A DNA stretch of 64,000 bases from a virus: positions 1 to 64,000 of the IMG/VR virus record IMGVR_UViG_3300025162_000043, one strand, 5' to 3'. The notes below the pieces were generated by a model, which worked only from the letters and a program-made list of their open reading frames with translations, had not been told where the DNA came from and did not search any database. This document shows, one piece after another, positions 7,144 through 15,398 of the stretch (position 1 is the stretch's first letter; every line of letters begins with the position of its first letter). The position numbers and the translations under genes were made by a program.

Positions 7144-7467
7144 TTATTTTTCTGCCTTTTCTATAGCTTCACTCACATGACAAATTCGGCACGGATGGGT
7201 ATTTAATGTTCCCGCTTGGAAATTCAGACAGCACGAGTTTCCTACCTTAAACTCACGACACACATATGGACGTTTTCCATAAATATTACATTTGCCATCT
7301 TTAAGTGCAATACATTCCATCTTGTCATTGGTTCGCATTACCTTATCATACCGCATGTCTTTATCCTCCGTGACAAGTGTATCATCATAGAAAATTTCAT
7401 CGGCGCAATAGACATCGATAATTCCTACACAACATCGACCTTTACATTTATCGCAATTAGAATCCAT
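7144..7467 (-). CDS. YkgJ-type cysteine-cluster (zinc/iron) protein
   Basis: Begins MDSNCDKCKGRCC, with further cysteines in CIALKDGKCNIYGKRPYVC, and ends near HPCRIC. The spacing fits the YkgJ/CxxCxxCC family (PF03692) that chelates zinc or an iron-sulfur cluster. The start at 7467 puts the cluster at the N-terminus as in relatives. The start overlaps the end of the upstream gene by 11 bp. Confidence 0.75.
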   Translation of the reverse strand: MDSNCDKCKGRCCVGIIDVYCADEIFYDDTLVTEDKDMRYDKVMRTNDKMECIALKDGKCNIYGKRPYVCREFKVGNSCCLNFQAGTLNTHPCRICHVSEAIEKAEK

Positions 7468-7687
7468 TGCAAGCATCCTCCACAAACAATTCTTCGACTG
7501 CCCGCACAAATTCTTTCTTTGCCTGTTTCCACCGACCGTCAGAACCTGGGAGACGAAGAATTCGACTATCCTTATCTGCGGAAATATCCCGCAGTTTATG
7601 TTCGTCAATCAACCGGACAAGCAGCTTTTTCCCAGCCTCCTGTCCGTGTTTTCTGATTTCTTTTAGATCTGGTCCTATGCATGGCAT
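7457..7687 (-). CDS. Hypothetical 76-residue protein
   Basis: Not recognised. A basic N-terminus and an acidic, helical C-terminus (AKKEFVRAVEELFVEDA). It overlaps the gene upstream by 83 bp in another frame, so only one of the two may be real. Confidence 0.5.
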   Translation of the reverse strand: MPCIGPDLKEIRKHGQEAGKKLLVRLIDEHKLRDISADKDSRILRLPGSDGRWKQAKKEFVRAVEELFVEDACNGF

Positions 7688-7814
7688 ATTCTACCTCTTT
7701 CTCAAATGCAAACCGCAAGCATTCAATCATGCGGATTGCACCAATTGAACGATGCTTTTGCATAATTTTGCGGAAGTCATCCACTATTTGTTTGTCATGT
7801 TCCAATTGATTCAT
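7605..7814 (-). CDS. Hypothetical 69-residue basic protein
   Basis: Not recognised. The first 50 residues look like a compact helical unit (IMQKHRSIGAIRMIECLRFA); the C-terminus is Arg/Lys-rich and is the part that overlaps the next gene. Its start overlaps the upstream gene's end by 20 bp. Confidence 0.45.
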   Translation of the reverse strand: MNQLEHDKQIVDDFRKIMQKHRSIGAIRMIECLRFAFEKEVEYAMHRTRSKRNQKTRTGGWEKAACPVD

Positions 7815-8190
7815 TATTATCTTCTTTCCAAGTTAATCCGTCAAAATTGGCAATGTTTATTTCGTATCTCCCATCATCGTTACTCATTGAAGTAAGAAAT
7901 GGAGAATTACAACAACCACACGCATTAACTATAATTTTGTATTGTCGAGAAAGTTTACTTAACTCTCTTACAAATGCTTTTACTTCGTCTTCTGCTAGTT
8001 CTTTTACTTCGTCTTGTTTTAATATTTTCATATTTTTAATTTTTTCATACTTCTCTAACTCTTTTTCCGCCCAGGGCGTCAGAATATCACCGTTATTCTT
8101 CATTTGCCTCAGTCCCTCTCCCCGCGACGTAAATGGGTGGCTAAGCCTACCTTTGAGGGTGGGCCACTCCGTATTATAAGATTTGTTCAT
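7795..8190 (-). CDS. Hypothetical 131-residue protein
   Basis: Not recognised. It carries ELEKYEKIKNMKILKQDEV, a charged coiled segment, then YKIIVNACGCCNSPF, a possible metal-binding cysteine cluster. Start MNKSYNTEW overlaps the upstream stop by 17 bp; an internal ATG at 8031 (MKILKQDE) is an alternative. The HPFTSRGEGLR stretch before it looks unlike its surroundings and may be an insertion. Confidence 0.5.
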   Translation of the reverse strand: MNKSYNTEWPTLKGRLSHPFTSRGEGLRQMKNNGDILTPWAEKELEKYEKIKNMKILKQDEVKELAEDEVKAFVRELSKLSRQYKIIVNACGCCNSPFLTSMSNDDGRYEINIANFDGLTWKEDNNESIGT

Positions 8191-8395
8191 TGACAATATC
8201 TCTATGAAAGTGATCAAACGCTTCGTTTATTGCCTCTGTCTTGGCCATCTCATCATTCAAATTTCCAATTACATGACGTTCAGCGTGCCACTCTCGTTCC
8301 AGACCATCCATCTCTTGAATATGACATGCCCATGCCCGCTCAAGGTTCAAATCCTTATCAGGGTTTCGTTTGTAACAAATGAAGTCAATTTTCAT
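8174..8395 (-). CDS. Hypothetical 73-residue protein
   Basis: Not recognised. Acidic and helical. Its ATG lies at the left edge of the 402-bp mobile element, which supplies the whole 5' leader including an AAAGGAAAAAT ribosome-binding stretch. The gene start at 46751 has the same leader, so the element provides expression signals to two unrelated genes. Confidence 0.6.
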   Translation of the reverse strand: MKIDFICYKRNPDKDLNLERAWACHIQEMDGLEREWHAERHVIGNLNDEMAKTEAINEAFDHFHRDIVNEQIL

Positions 8396-8792
8396 ATTTT
8401 TCCTTTCGTTGCGGAAACCCCGATGGCTTTAGCCTCGGGGAGGAGCAACGAAATATAATTAATAATTTCTGTTGACATTCTTCTTAATTCCTGTTATACA
8501 TATCACAGTTCTTTGATACATGGTTTGGATAGTAGAAAATAATTGCTTCTATCCAGTAAAATCAATCAAGCATCGTTTTGTGAATAGACCAGAAGTCACT
8601 CCGCTTTGCGGAGGAACCGTTATGCAGGTCTTTGACTCACAATCAACATCCTCCTCGTTATCCGTTAAGGATAAGCTGGAAGGCAGGCCACGGTCAATTG
8701 GCCAATCGTCTGTAAATCTTTCTTGAGTTATGTTAAGCATAAGCATTAGAGTCTGGCAAGCCCCGACCCTTCAGGGTCGCGGGTAGTTGACA
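8391..8792 (+). mobile_element. Non-autonomous IS605-type element, copy A
   Basis: About 97% identical to 46747-47148. In order: a left hairpin (GTTGC/GCAAC outer stem, CCCCGA/TCGGGG inner stem, 8408-8450); a promoter TTGACA (8472-8477), 17 bp, TATACA (8495-8500); a central body; a stretch near 8681-8720 matching the 3' coding end of the tnpB at 32.64 kb (both encode QATVN-x-PIVCKS); and a right hairpin ending in GGGTAGTTGACA. No tnpA or full tnpB is present. The layout fits a deleted tnpB element that still transcribes an omegaRNA-like molecule whose guide portion would be read from the flank at 8793 onward. Confidence 0.75.
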
Positions 8793-9102
8793 ATCTTCCA
8801 GTACCATTACAATCAGTGCATTTAACACTGGGATTAGTGCTAAAAGAATAATATCCATTTCCCGAACACTTACAACACTTAGGACTGACATAAAAACGTT
8901 GCAACTGTTCAACATGAATATATCGTGCGATGAATTGGTCCACAGTCTTAATTTCGACAGGAACAAACGTTGATTTCCAATGATTTTTCACCATGAGTTC
9001 CAGCATTTCAGCGTGTGAAGGTTTGTGGTCAATGAATACGGACTCTGACGCCCACTCATTCCACACTTCGTAAATTTTATGTTTCTTTGATAATTTAATC
9101 AT
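8746..9102 (-). CDS. DnaJ-type zinc-finger protein with element-derived tail
   Basis: A 118-residue protein with CCKCSGNGYY and CTDCNGTGRL, the CxxCxGxG repeats of a DnaJ-like zinc-binding hairpin. The N-terminal 75 residues are not recognised. The last 14 residues (STTRDPEGSGLARL) and the stop come from the right end of the mobile element, and the same tail ends the unrelated gene at 47102. The original C-terminus was therefore replaced. Confidence 0.7.
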   Translation of the reverse strand: MIKLSKKHKIYEVWNEWASESVFIDHKPSHAEMLELMVKNHWKSTFVPVEIKTVDQFIARYIHVEQLQRFYVSPKCCKCSGNGYYSFSTNPSVKCTDCNGTGRLSTTRDPEGSGLARL

Positions 9103-9144
9103 GACAATATCCTATCACATGATGTTTCAGTTGTCAAGGTACAA

Positions 9145-9176
9145 GAAAAAAAAAGAGCGACCCGAAAGCCGCTCTG
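9145..9176 (-). terminator. Rho-independent terminator
   Basis: On the minus strand GAGCGGCTTTCGGGTCGCTC is followed by a run of T. It ends the 9220-9807 transcript. Confidence 0.85.
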
Positions 9177-9219
9177 GGGGCGTTACCGCCCTCCACCATT
9201 TGGCATCACTGCCAAATCC

Positions 9220-9807
9220 TTAGAATTTTATTTGTAATCCCAGAAAGTAAGTAAGCGCATTGACTTCGGAGAACCCACCGCTTCTATCCGTATAAGGATA
9301 TTCAAGTCTTCCGACAATAGCCACATCCTTTTTCATCCACCATCGCAGACCCGCCTCGGGGGCAACTATCCACGTTGCTTCGGTGTCTCCATAAATAAGT
9401 CCAACATTAGCACCCGCAAACAAATCGACCGTTTTATATGTGAACAATGTCAAATCTGCATATGCCTTTGTACTAAGCAATACATTACCATTATTTTGGG
9501 ACGCATAAGAAATGCCTTGCCGAACACCAACTTCAACGTTATTCAGATAACTTTTATCTGATAACATAATACTCCTGCCAACACTCAAATCTACACCGAA
9601 TACACTTTGAGAATCTCCCTTTGTAGTAGTACCTCCAGAACCACCCAGGGTCAAAACCCAAGCGTCAGTAGGTACATCCACAGCAACCGTGGTTACTACC
9701 ACAGGAGCATTGGTTGATGCATTTACGGCGGTGCTTGCGGCAAATGCCGAAGTCGCAAGTAACAAGGCGCAGAATACGCCAACTATCATTTTATTAATTT
9801 TCTTCAT
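9220..9807 (-). CDS. Secreted beta-barrel-like outer membrane protein
   Basis: A 195-residue protein. Start MKKINKMIVGVFCALLLATS gives a classical signal peptide with cleavage after AFA (about residue 23). The mature part alternates polar and hydrophobic residues with glycines, ending in LTYFLGLQIKF, the terminal-Phe beta signature of outer-membrane barrels. It resembles OmpA- or Opa-like 8-stranded barrels in size. Promoter TTGACA, 17 bp, CATAAT and RBS AAAGGAAAAT precede it; a terminator follows. It may alter the host surface or exclude superinfection. Confidence 0.65.
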   Translation of the reverse strand: MKKINKMIVGVFCALLLATSAFAASTAVNASTNAPVVVTTVAVDVPTDAWVLTLGGSGGTTTKGDSQSVFGVDLSVGRSIMLSDKSYLNNVEVGVRQGISYASQNNGNVLLSTKAYADLTLFTYKTVDLFAGANVGLIYGDTEATWIVAPEAGLRWWMKKDVAIVGRLEYPYTDRSGGFSEVNALTYFLGLQIKF

Positions 9808-9968
9808 TGTATTTTCCTTTGGTTGTGTTCTGGCCCTACTAAAATAGGCCATCTCATTTTCGGACCACATTATGCCCGAAATAAATTTAATTGTCAAGTC
9901 ATAAGTATCCGCGAATATTAAAAAAACTCTATGCCCACTCATATTTTATTTGGAACATTCCGAAATTA

Positions 9969-10133
9969 TTAGTTATTATATTCCACCGTTAGTTGTAAGT
10001 TCCATCCATCGGGATGCACAGCATAATGAACATGATTATAAAAAGAATATGCTATGGTTTTGACACCATATTTCTCGCCTTCCCGCTCCCATTCCATATC
10101 GGCACCAGGGCATCCTCCTGAATGACAAATCAT
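9969..10133 (-). CDS. Short SLOG-like protein, 54 residues
   Basis: Too short for most ORF calls. It reads MICHSGGCPGADMEWEREG, then EKYGVKTIAYSF, matching the start of phage SLOG (YspA-like) proteins, where SGGxxGAD is the ligand-binding loop. It lacks the rest of the fold, so it is a minimal or truncated version. Its ATG overlaps the upstream TGA (ATGA), showing coupling. Confidence 0.6.
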   Translation of the reverse strand: MICHSGGCPGADMEWEREGEKYGVKTIAYSFYNHVHYAVHPDGWNLQLTVEYNN

Positions 10134-10414
10134 AACATATCTCCCAGTAATCGAGCGTATGCTCCATTAGGAATGTTCCAAACCTCTGGTTGAATAATAG
10201 TCTGATAATATACTTGTCGTCGATTTCCCGTTTCAGCATAGAACAAATTCAGATAGACATCATTGCGGCCATAACAATATGGTTCATTATTGTCCCAACA
10301 ATCATGCCAGTAAGAATCCGCTTTTAATGCTCCATCATTTAGCCATTTCATCCAGAATTCATCGGTATCTACAACCGATGTTTCCGTTTTCCATTCAGTA
10401 TATGAGACTCTCAT
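10130..10414 (-). CDS. Hypothetical 94-residue protein
   Basis: Not recognised. Rich in Trp and Tyr (FWMKWLNDGALKADSYWHDCW). ATGA overlaps with both neighbours place it in a tight operon with the SLOG-like gene. Confidence 0.65.
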   Translation of the reverse strand: MRVSYTEWKTETSVVDTDEFWMKWLNDGALKADSYWHDCWDNNEPYCYGRNDVYLNLFYAETGNRRQVYYQTIIQPEVWNIPNGAYARLLGDML

Positions 10415-10875
10415 AATGTTATTGTCTTCCCCCGATATTCATCCACTATTTTCAAGATTCTATTCCATCTTTCTTCGGCATCTAATTCCATCGACATAAC
10501 CATTTTAATGGCATTAATACGTCTATCTCGAAGTTCAACATTATCCAGTCTTTCCATTTCCATATTTGCTTTAATGTTGGAATAATCAGTTACAAAAAAC
10601 ATCTCGCGATAAGTTCCCATACCTTGATTTCCAGCCAAAGATACCACCACGATAGGACTTCCAGATTCAATACAGGTATCTATTTGGCTTTCTATGGTAT
10701 TAGATTCCAATTCATATAACTCACCATCTTTACAGTAAAAAGGACGTAATCTTTCTCCAACTTCACCAAACGCTTTGGCCCCATTTGTCACGTCTTTTAT
10801 GACGCCAGTTACCTTTGTCCGAACATACGCAATTATTTCCTCTCTCGTGCCACTATTAATTTCGATTGGTTTCAT
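10411..10875 (-). CDS. Hypothetical 154-residue protein
   Basis: Not recognised. A mixed alpha/beta protein with SGSPIVVVSLAGNQGMGTYR in its centre and a long charged C-terminal helix. Coupled to the downstream gene by a 4-bp overlap. Confidence 0.65.
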   Translation of the reverse strand: MKPIEINSGTREEIIAYVRTKVTGVIKDVTNGAKAFGEVGERLRPFYCKDGELYELESNTIESQIDTCIESGSPIVVVSLAGNQGMGTYREMFFVTDYSNIKANMEMERLDNVELRDRRINAIKMVMSMELDAEERWNRILKIVDEYRGKTITL

Positions 10876-10878
10876 ATT

Positions 10879-11202
10879 TTATTTATTTGATTCTAACTTC
10901 TCTATTAATTTTAACATGAGAAATTGATACGTTGGGTCTGGAATAACTTCATGATGTATAGGATATTCAATCTTCGTTTTTCGGACATTCCGAATTTCCA
11001 TTCGCAAAACATTTATGTCATTCGGATGTAATCTGCTTATGGTCACATTTGCCAGAAACACAGTTAGACAAACCTCGGCGATTTCATCAAGGTCTATTAC
11101 ATTCATAAACACCACCATATCATGGATGGATGCTTGAAATTCTTCATTTTGTAGAAACTTTATAAATTGTTCCTCGGCATATTTAGATAGTTGCTCGCTC
11201 AT
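10879..11202 (-). CDS. Hypothetical 107-residue helical protein
   Basis: Not recognised. Mostly helical, with Leu/Val-rich stretches (VCLTVFLANVTI). Three bp upstream of the next gene in the operon. Confidence 0.65.
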   Translation of the reverse strand: MSEQLSKYAEEQFIKFLQNEEFQASIHDMVVFMNVIDLDEIAEVCLTVFLANVTISRLHPNDINVLRMEIRNVRKTKIEYPIHHEVIPDPTYQFLMLKLIEKLESNK

Positions 11203-11211
11203 ATAAACCTA

Positions 11212-11808
11212 TTATTGCTTTTTAACATAACAAGGAATCTTATCATAATCAAGTCCATGAGCTTTACATAAATCTCGGCATTTTATAAATGCTTGACCAG
11301 CTTCCGCAGGATTTGAACTCTGAGCAAGAGCTTTGAGTTTTTTTATTCGGTCAAACATGTCGAACGAAACTTTCCCATAAAGATATTCCTCCAAATCAGG
11401 AGTGTCTTTCAGAATAGTTTTTTCAATGTCGTCTTCACGTAACGACCCAAATTGTTCATTCAACTTATTCCTCTTTTCATAATGTTGAGGTCCATAATGA
11501 GGATCGTTATCCGATTCCCTAAGCATAAAATACAATAAATTCAGAATAGGCGTATAAACCGTTGGAAGAAATCCATGATACTGTTGCATCACGTCATTCT
11601 CCGATAACCCATGTGATGCTCCCTCGGATAAAAGTTTGGCACGCTTCTCTGTTCCATCTAAAATTTCATCTCTATACCTATCTCCATACAAATTCGCAAT
11701 TTCCAAGAGATTCTTTTTATCTTGTTTGATTTCCGTTACCTTCCTGGAAATACGTCTTCCGAATTCTGAATCGGATTGCATTATAGAAATAAGCGATAAA
11801 CTACTCAT
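11212..11808 (-). CDS. Hypothetical 198-residue protein
   Basis: Not recognised. Helical and charged, starting MSSLSLISIMQSDSEFGRR. The start at 11808 lies 9 bp after the upstream stop, whereas a longer reading would overlap that gene. No membrane segment. Confidence 0.65.
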   Translation of the reverse strand: MSSLSLISIMQSDSEFGRRISRKVTEIKQDKKNLLEIANLYGDRYRDEILDGTEKRAKLLSEGASHGLSENDVMQQYHGFLPTVYTPILNLLYFMLRESDNDPHYGPQHYEKRNKLNEQFGSLREDDIEKTILKDTPDLEEYLYGKVSFDMFDRIKKLKALAQSSNPAEAGQAFIKCRDLCKAHGLDYDKIPCYVKKQ

Positions 11809-11816
11809 AATTTTAT

Positions 11817-12419
11817 TTAATAAAGATGAACATAACCCGTACACTTTTGCGATATATCACTCCATTTTCGAATATCTCTGAATCCAACACATATTCCATC
11901 ATCTATTATTGGCGTCATCCATTTATTATGTTGAATATCATACACTTTAATAGAATTCAATTTATTCAAACTATCTTGCCAAGTACTATAACCATCACAA
12001 TATTTTGTACAGATAATCTTTGAATAAAATTCTCCTTTTTCTTTTTGATGTGGAAGTGTAGTTTCTACAATATCATACAAAAAAAATTGGGAATACATTA
12101 TCTTCCAATCTATAGTATTGTATCGCAAGCAAGCATACCACTCATTTTTATCATTTTTAAGAATAAATGGCCATCGCGGATAAAGCCAATAATCATTGCC
12201 GTTATAAGTAAAAAATTTACTATTATATTCCTTTAAAAACACATCTTCATCTTCTACATATATAAACCCATTTTTATCACAATATGTCCTCAATTCGTCA
12301 ATTGTAAATAAACTCTTATTACACCGCTTCTTATTTGAGTTTCCTATTGATATATACGGAAATGCTACTGCTATTGCCGATGTTACCGTTGCTGATTTAA
12401 TAAAGTTTCTTCTATTCAT
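11817..12419 (-). CDS. Exported protein with a Tat-type leader
   Basis: A 200-residue protein starting MNRRNFIKSATVTSAIAVAF: twin arginine plus FIK and a weakly hydrophobic stretch, the pattern of twin-arginine export signals. The mature part is rich in Tyr and Trp with no recognised family. A Tat leader implies a folded protein sent to the host periplasm or surface, unusual for a small phage gene. It sits inside the minus operon. Confidence 0.6.
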   Translation of the reverse strand: MNRRNFIKSATVTSAIAVAFPYISIGNSNKKRCNKSLFTIDELRTYCDKNGFIYVEDEDVFLKEYNSKFFTYNGNDYWLYPRWPFILKNDKNEWYACLRYNTIDWKIMYSQFFLYDIVETTLPHQKEKGEFYSKIICTKYCDGYSTWQDSLNKLNSIKVYDIQHNKWMTPIIDDGICVGFRDIRKWSDISQKCTGYVHLY

Positions 12420-12427
12420 AATTTTAT

Positions 12428-12844
12428 TCAAATATCATGGAGCTTAGGGAGATTCACCGCATTTCTTATAGTTCCTATCACCCACCATTCCTTCCCATTT
12501 TTATATTCTGCCATAAGATGATTTCCACTTACAGAATATCTATAGAAATCCTTTATTTCTGACATTCCTTTAACAAAATCTATTTCCAACAATTCTTCGG
12601 TTGTATCAAATCCTACCATTTGGTTATCACTCAAAAAATAATCGTGAGTGTGAGATATAATGCGATTTTTTCTAATTGGTTGATTTAGCGGATCATAATT
12701 CACACATTGTTTATTATGACCACCCTCTATTATATCCCCACAACATTCAAATGTCGGCTTATAATTCTTTCTTACTTCCTCTTCTTCTAACTTTCGTTTA
12801 ATCTTATTGGACCGAAGTTCATTATACCATTCTATAGTATCCAT
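12428..12844 (-). CDS. Hypothetical 138-residue protein
   Basis: Not recognised. N-terminal charged helix, then FECCGDIIEGGHNKQC, a possible metal site, and a beta-rich C-terminus (KEWWVIGTIRNA). Confidence 0.65.
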   Translation of the reverse strand: MDTIEWYNELRSNKIKRKLEEEEVRKNYKPTFECCGDIIEGGHNKQCVNYDPLNQPIRKNRIISHTHDYFLSDNQMVGFDTTEELLEIDFVKGMSEIKDFYRYSVSGNHLMAEYKNGKEWWVIGTIRNAVNLPKLHDI

Positions 12845-12847
12845 ATT

Positions 12848-13492
12848 TTATTCAACTTTTTCTAAAACAAATCTAAATTTACCAGATTTTGAGTCAGTAT
12901 AGAATTCATTCATTTTATCTTCTTCAGTAATTATAGAAATGACGTTTCCATCATTAATATTTATTACATACATCTTATGTGTCTTTCCATCCCTTACATG
13001 TTCCGAAAAAAGATATTTCCAGAAGTTAAATCCTCGTTCAGATAATAATTCATCGGAAATAATAACAGGTTCCCGCTTCAATATATAATCATCAAAGAAG
13101 TTGCGAGCTAATCCCTTATCCCACTTAAAATTCCATAAATGTTTATTTTCAATACCTTTTATAGGATCACTTATACGAATAAAGGAATATTCCATACTGA
13201 TAAACGGCTTATCTTTATCCATCAAATAATAAGTAATATTATCTCCGTCGGCATTATAAAATAATCGATAGGTAAAACTACTAAGCTTATAATCCCCAAT
13301 CTCTTTACATTTCTCTTCTACCCACACTGCATCCTGAGCATTTAATATAACATCATCACATCGATAATTGCCCCGGTAATATTTATTAGGCATCTCCGTC
13401 AGATTATATGTCTCTAACATATATTCGTTGTAATTGAAATTATGCGGGTCAAACATATCAACATTTACTTGGAATTTCAAGTTTAATGCCAC
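12848..13492 (-). CDS. Hypothetical 214-residue protein
   Basis: Not recognised. Rich in Asn, Tyr and Asp, mainly beta by pattern, with no signal or membrane segment. Its start overlaps the previous gene's end by 35 bp. Confidence 0.65.
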   Translation of the reverse strand: MALNLKFQVNVDMFDPHNFNYNEYMLETYNLTEMPNKYYRGNYRCDDVILNAQDAVWVEEKCKEIGDYKLSSFTYRLFYNADGDNITYYLMDKDKPFISMEYSFIRISDPIKGIENKHLWNFKWDKGLARNFFDDYILKREPVIISDELLSERGFNFWKYLFSEHVRDGKTHKMYVININDGNVISIITEEDKMNEFYTDSKSGKFRFVLEKVE

Positions 13493-13880
13493 AAATTTTA
13501 TATCGAATTACATCGTACCACTGCGGAATTTCCGATAAGTCAAACGTCTGTTTTCCTATGATTAATTTCGCTTTAGGTTTTATTTCATGTATTCCTGCAA
13601 GTTGTTGAAACCGACATCGACACGGACAAGGTTTCTCTTGATTCCAAGAAATCATCAAATTCTGAAAAAAAGATGATTTCTTAACCTTTAATGGTTCATC
13701 ATCACTTTCTAATTCGTCAATTAAATCGTCAATCTCTTCTCGTTTCGATCCCGGTTGACAGGGCAATTTAACTGTAATATCATCAAAAAATATGTTTCCA
13801 TTCTTCGGCGCATTGTCCCGAAGTGCCTTCGTATCATCAAGTGCTTGTTTTATTATCGGATTATTTGTTATTGTGTTCAT
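13458..13880 (-). CDS. Hypothetical 140-residue protein
   Basis: Not recognised. Acidic centre (EEIDDLIDELESDDEP) and a CPCRCRF cysteine cluster near residue 87. Start MNTITNN overlaps the ADP-ribosylglycohydrolase stop as ATGA, so it is probably co-translated. Confidence 0.65.
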   Translation of the reverse strand: MNTITNNPIIKQALDDTKALRDNAPKNGNIFFDDITVKLPCQPGSKREEIDDLIDELESDDEPLKVKKSSFFQNLMISWNQEKPCPCRCRFQQLAGIHEIKPKAKLIIGKQTFDLSEIPQWYDVIRYKICGIKLEIPSKC

Positions 13881-15025
13881 AGGACTCCTTCCATTGGCTG
13901 ACAGAACTGACTCCACTTCTCAGGAGGCGGAGAAACTACTCCTATAATCCCGCCAACAATAGCGCAATTTGTATCTACATCACCGAACGCCATTGAAGTT
14001 TCAATGATAGCTTTTTCATACAATTCAGGTGACTTCCCGTTAAGCGTCAAATGTTTAATCACAAGGTAACAACAAAGCGGCACTGTGTCCTGACATGTAA
14101 CGTGGGTGCCATTCCCAAGGATTTGTATAACCTTGCTAATCGGCATATCATACGGCAAATCCCTCGCTTTGGCAATTCCATTCCACACTTGACCTTTAAG
14201 AGTAAGGCGTAAGAGATTCTGGTAGAAAATCTTGTCTTGATTCGGATAGTCAAGATAGTTGTTAATAGCTGCATCTGTCACATTATGAGACAGGGTAGTA
14301 ACAGCAATTGACCCCGCAATCCCTTCTGGATGACAATGGGTTACTTCGGCTTGTAATGCTGCCTCTGAAACAATTCGTTTCTCAAATCCACATAAACTAC
14401 TACCCTCGGACCATGCGTCTTCATCTCCATGCCACGTAGGCGCAAGAAACGCACCCAATGGGGCAACTCTCATGGCAGAACCATTGCCACAGGAACCTTG
14501 AAGTTCACCTCCCGTTTCGCCTTTCTTCTGCCTTTCCAAAACAAGATTGACCTCATGCATTGCTGCCTTCGTATCTTTCCCTTGGGAAAGACTATCAACC
14601 AAGCTATCAATGTGAGACGGCATACCTTCCGATTTTGGTTTAATAAACTTATTGGCAACTGGCCACGGAATTCCCTCGTAGATGTCTCGGAGAACTTTGC
14701 GAGTGTTGAGTCCATAACCGAAAATTTCTCCGTCGGGATCTCGCGTCATATATCGAGTCGCAAACTCCATAGCCAATTTATTTTGATTAATATATGGACT
14801 ACTTTTAACGTCAACCGCCATTAAATGATTAAAAATTACAATCGACTCTTCCGTATCATCCGAATATTGAAATTGCTTTTGAAACTTATTCAACTGTCCC
14901 CCAAACTGTTTCATTCCTTTTTCAAGAGCTTTAAGTATATCACCTACAGCGTACATTTGGCCCAAATTTCCAATACAATCTCCGACCCATAATCCTTCCA
15001 GTGATCTCTTTGCATAATTTATCAT
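13877..15025 (-). CDS. ADP-ribosylglycohydrolase (DraG/ARH family)
   Basis: Removes ADP-ribose from proteins or small molecules using paired metal ions. The 382 residues show the family signature: GLWVGDCIGN (11-20), SDDTEES (about 55-61, metal ligands), GSCGNGSAMRVAPLG, EVTHCHPEGIAGS and GDVDTNCAIVGG (from about 348, the second metal-ligand cluster). All metal-binding acidic positions seem intact. In a phage it could reverse host defence by ADP-ribosylation or recycle ADP-ribose, which fits the NAD-salvage gene nearby. It heads a coupled minus-strand operon. Confidence 0.92.
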   Translation of the reverse strand: MINYAKRSLEGLWVGDCIGNLGQMYAVGDILKALEKGMKQFGGQLNKFQKQFQYSDDTEESIVIFNHLMAVDVKSSPYINQNKLAMEFATRYMTRDPDGEIFGYGLNTRKVLRDIYEGIPWPVANKFIKPKSEGMPSHIDSLVDSLSQGKDTKAAMHEVNLVLERQKKGETGGELQGSCGNGSAMRVAPLGAFLAPTWHGDEDAWSEGSSLCGFEKRIVSEAALQAEVTHCHPEGIAGSIAVTTLSHNVTDAAINNYLDYPNQDKIFYQNLLRLTLKGQVWNGIAKARDLPYDMPISKVIQILGNGTHVTCQDTVPLCCYLVIKHLTLNGKSPELYEKAIIETSMAFGDVDTNCAIVGGIIGVVSPPPEKWSQFCQPMEGVL

Positions 15026-15059
15026 GTTTATATTCTTTCTGTGTATGTATTTCTATATG

Positions 15060-15395
15060 TTATTGTAACTTCTTCAGTGGTTTTAACGGAGTAAAACGTT
15101 TCGACGTTTCAATATCAGCATTGATCCTGTCTTGTATTTCTACAAGTTTTTGCTTCAAACGCTCTCGTCGCTGTGTTAACACCGTGAACATCTTAAGATT
15201 GTGTAAATATAACCCCTCATTTCGTGGATTTTTGAATTGTGGATTGGGGCCAATAGCGGCGAGTTCAAGCTCTATTTTAGGAATTTGCTCATCAATCTGC
15301 GTAATCATATCCTTCGTGCGATTATAGTAATCTATCACAGTTAGATTGTCAAGCAGGTTTCCTCTTACAAATCCAAACTCTTTCTCTTCTCCCAT
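15060..15395 (-). CDS. Hypothetical coiled-coil protein, 111 residues
   Basis: Not recognised. Residues 30-95 look like a helical hairpin (ITQIDEQIPKIELELAAIG; LTQRRERLKQKLVEIQDR). Three bp after the upstream gene. Confidence 0.65.
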   Translation of the reverse strand: MGEEKEFGFVRGNLLDNLTVIDYYNRTKDMITQIDEQIPKIELELAAIGPNPQFKNPRNEGLYLHNLKMFTVLTQRRERLKQKLVEIQDRINADIETSKRFTPLKPLKKLQ

Positions 15396-15398
15396 AGG

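Noticed and set aside
8520-8726. A 68-codon frame inside the 402-bp element
   Set aside because: The two copies differ by indels that change the middle residues while keeping the length, and the end matches tnpB in another frame, so RNA is the likelier product.
10036-10239. A 67-codon minus frame overlapping the 10130 gene
   Set aside because: The coupled SLOG-like frame at 9969-10133 fits the operon better and has a recognisable motif.
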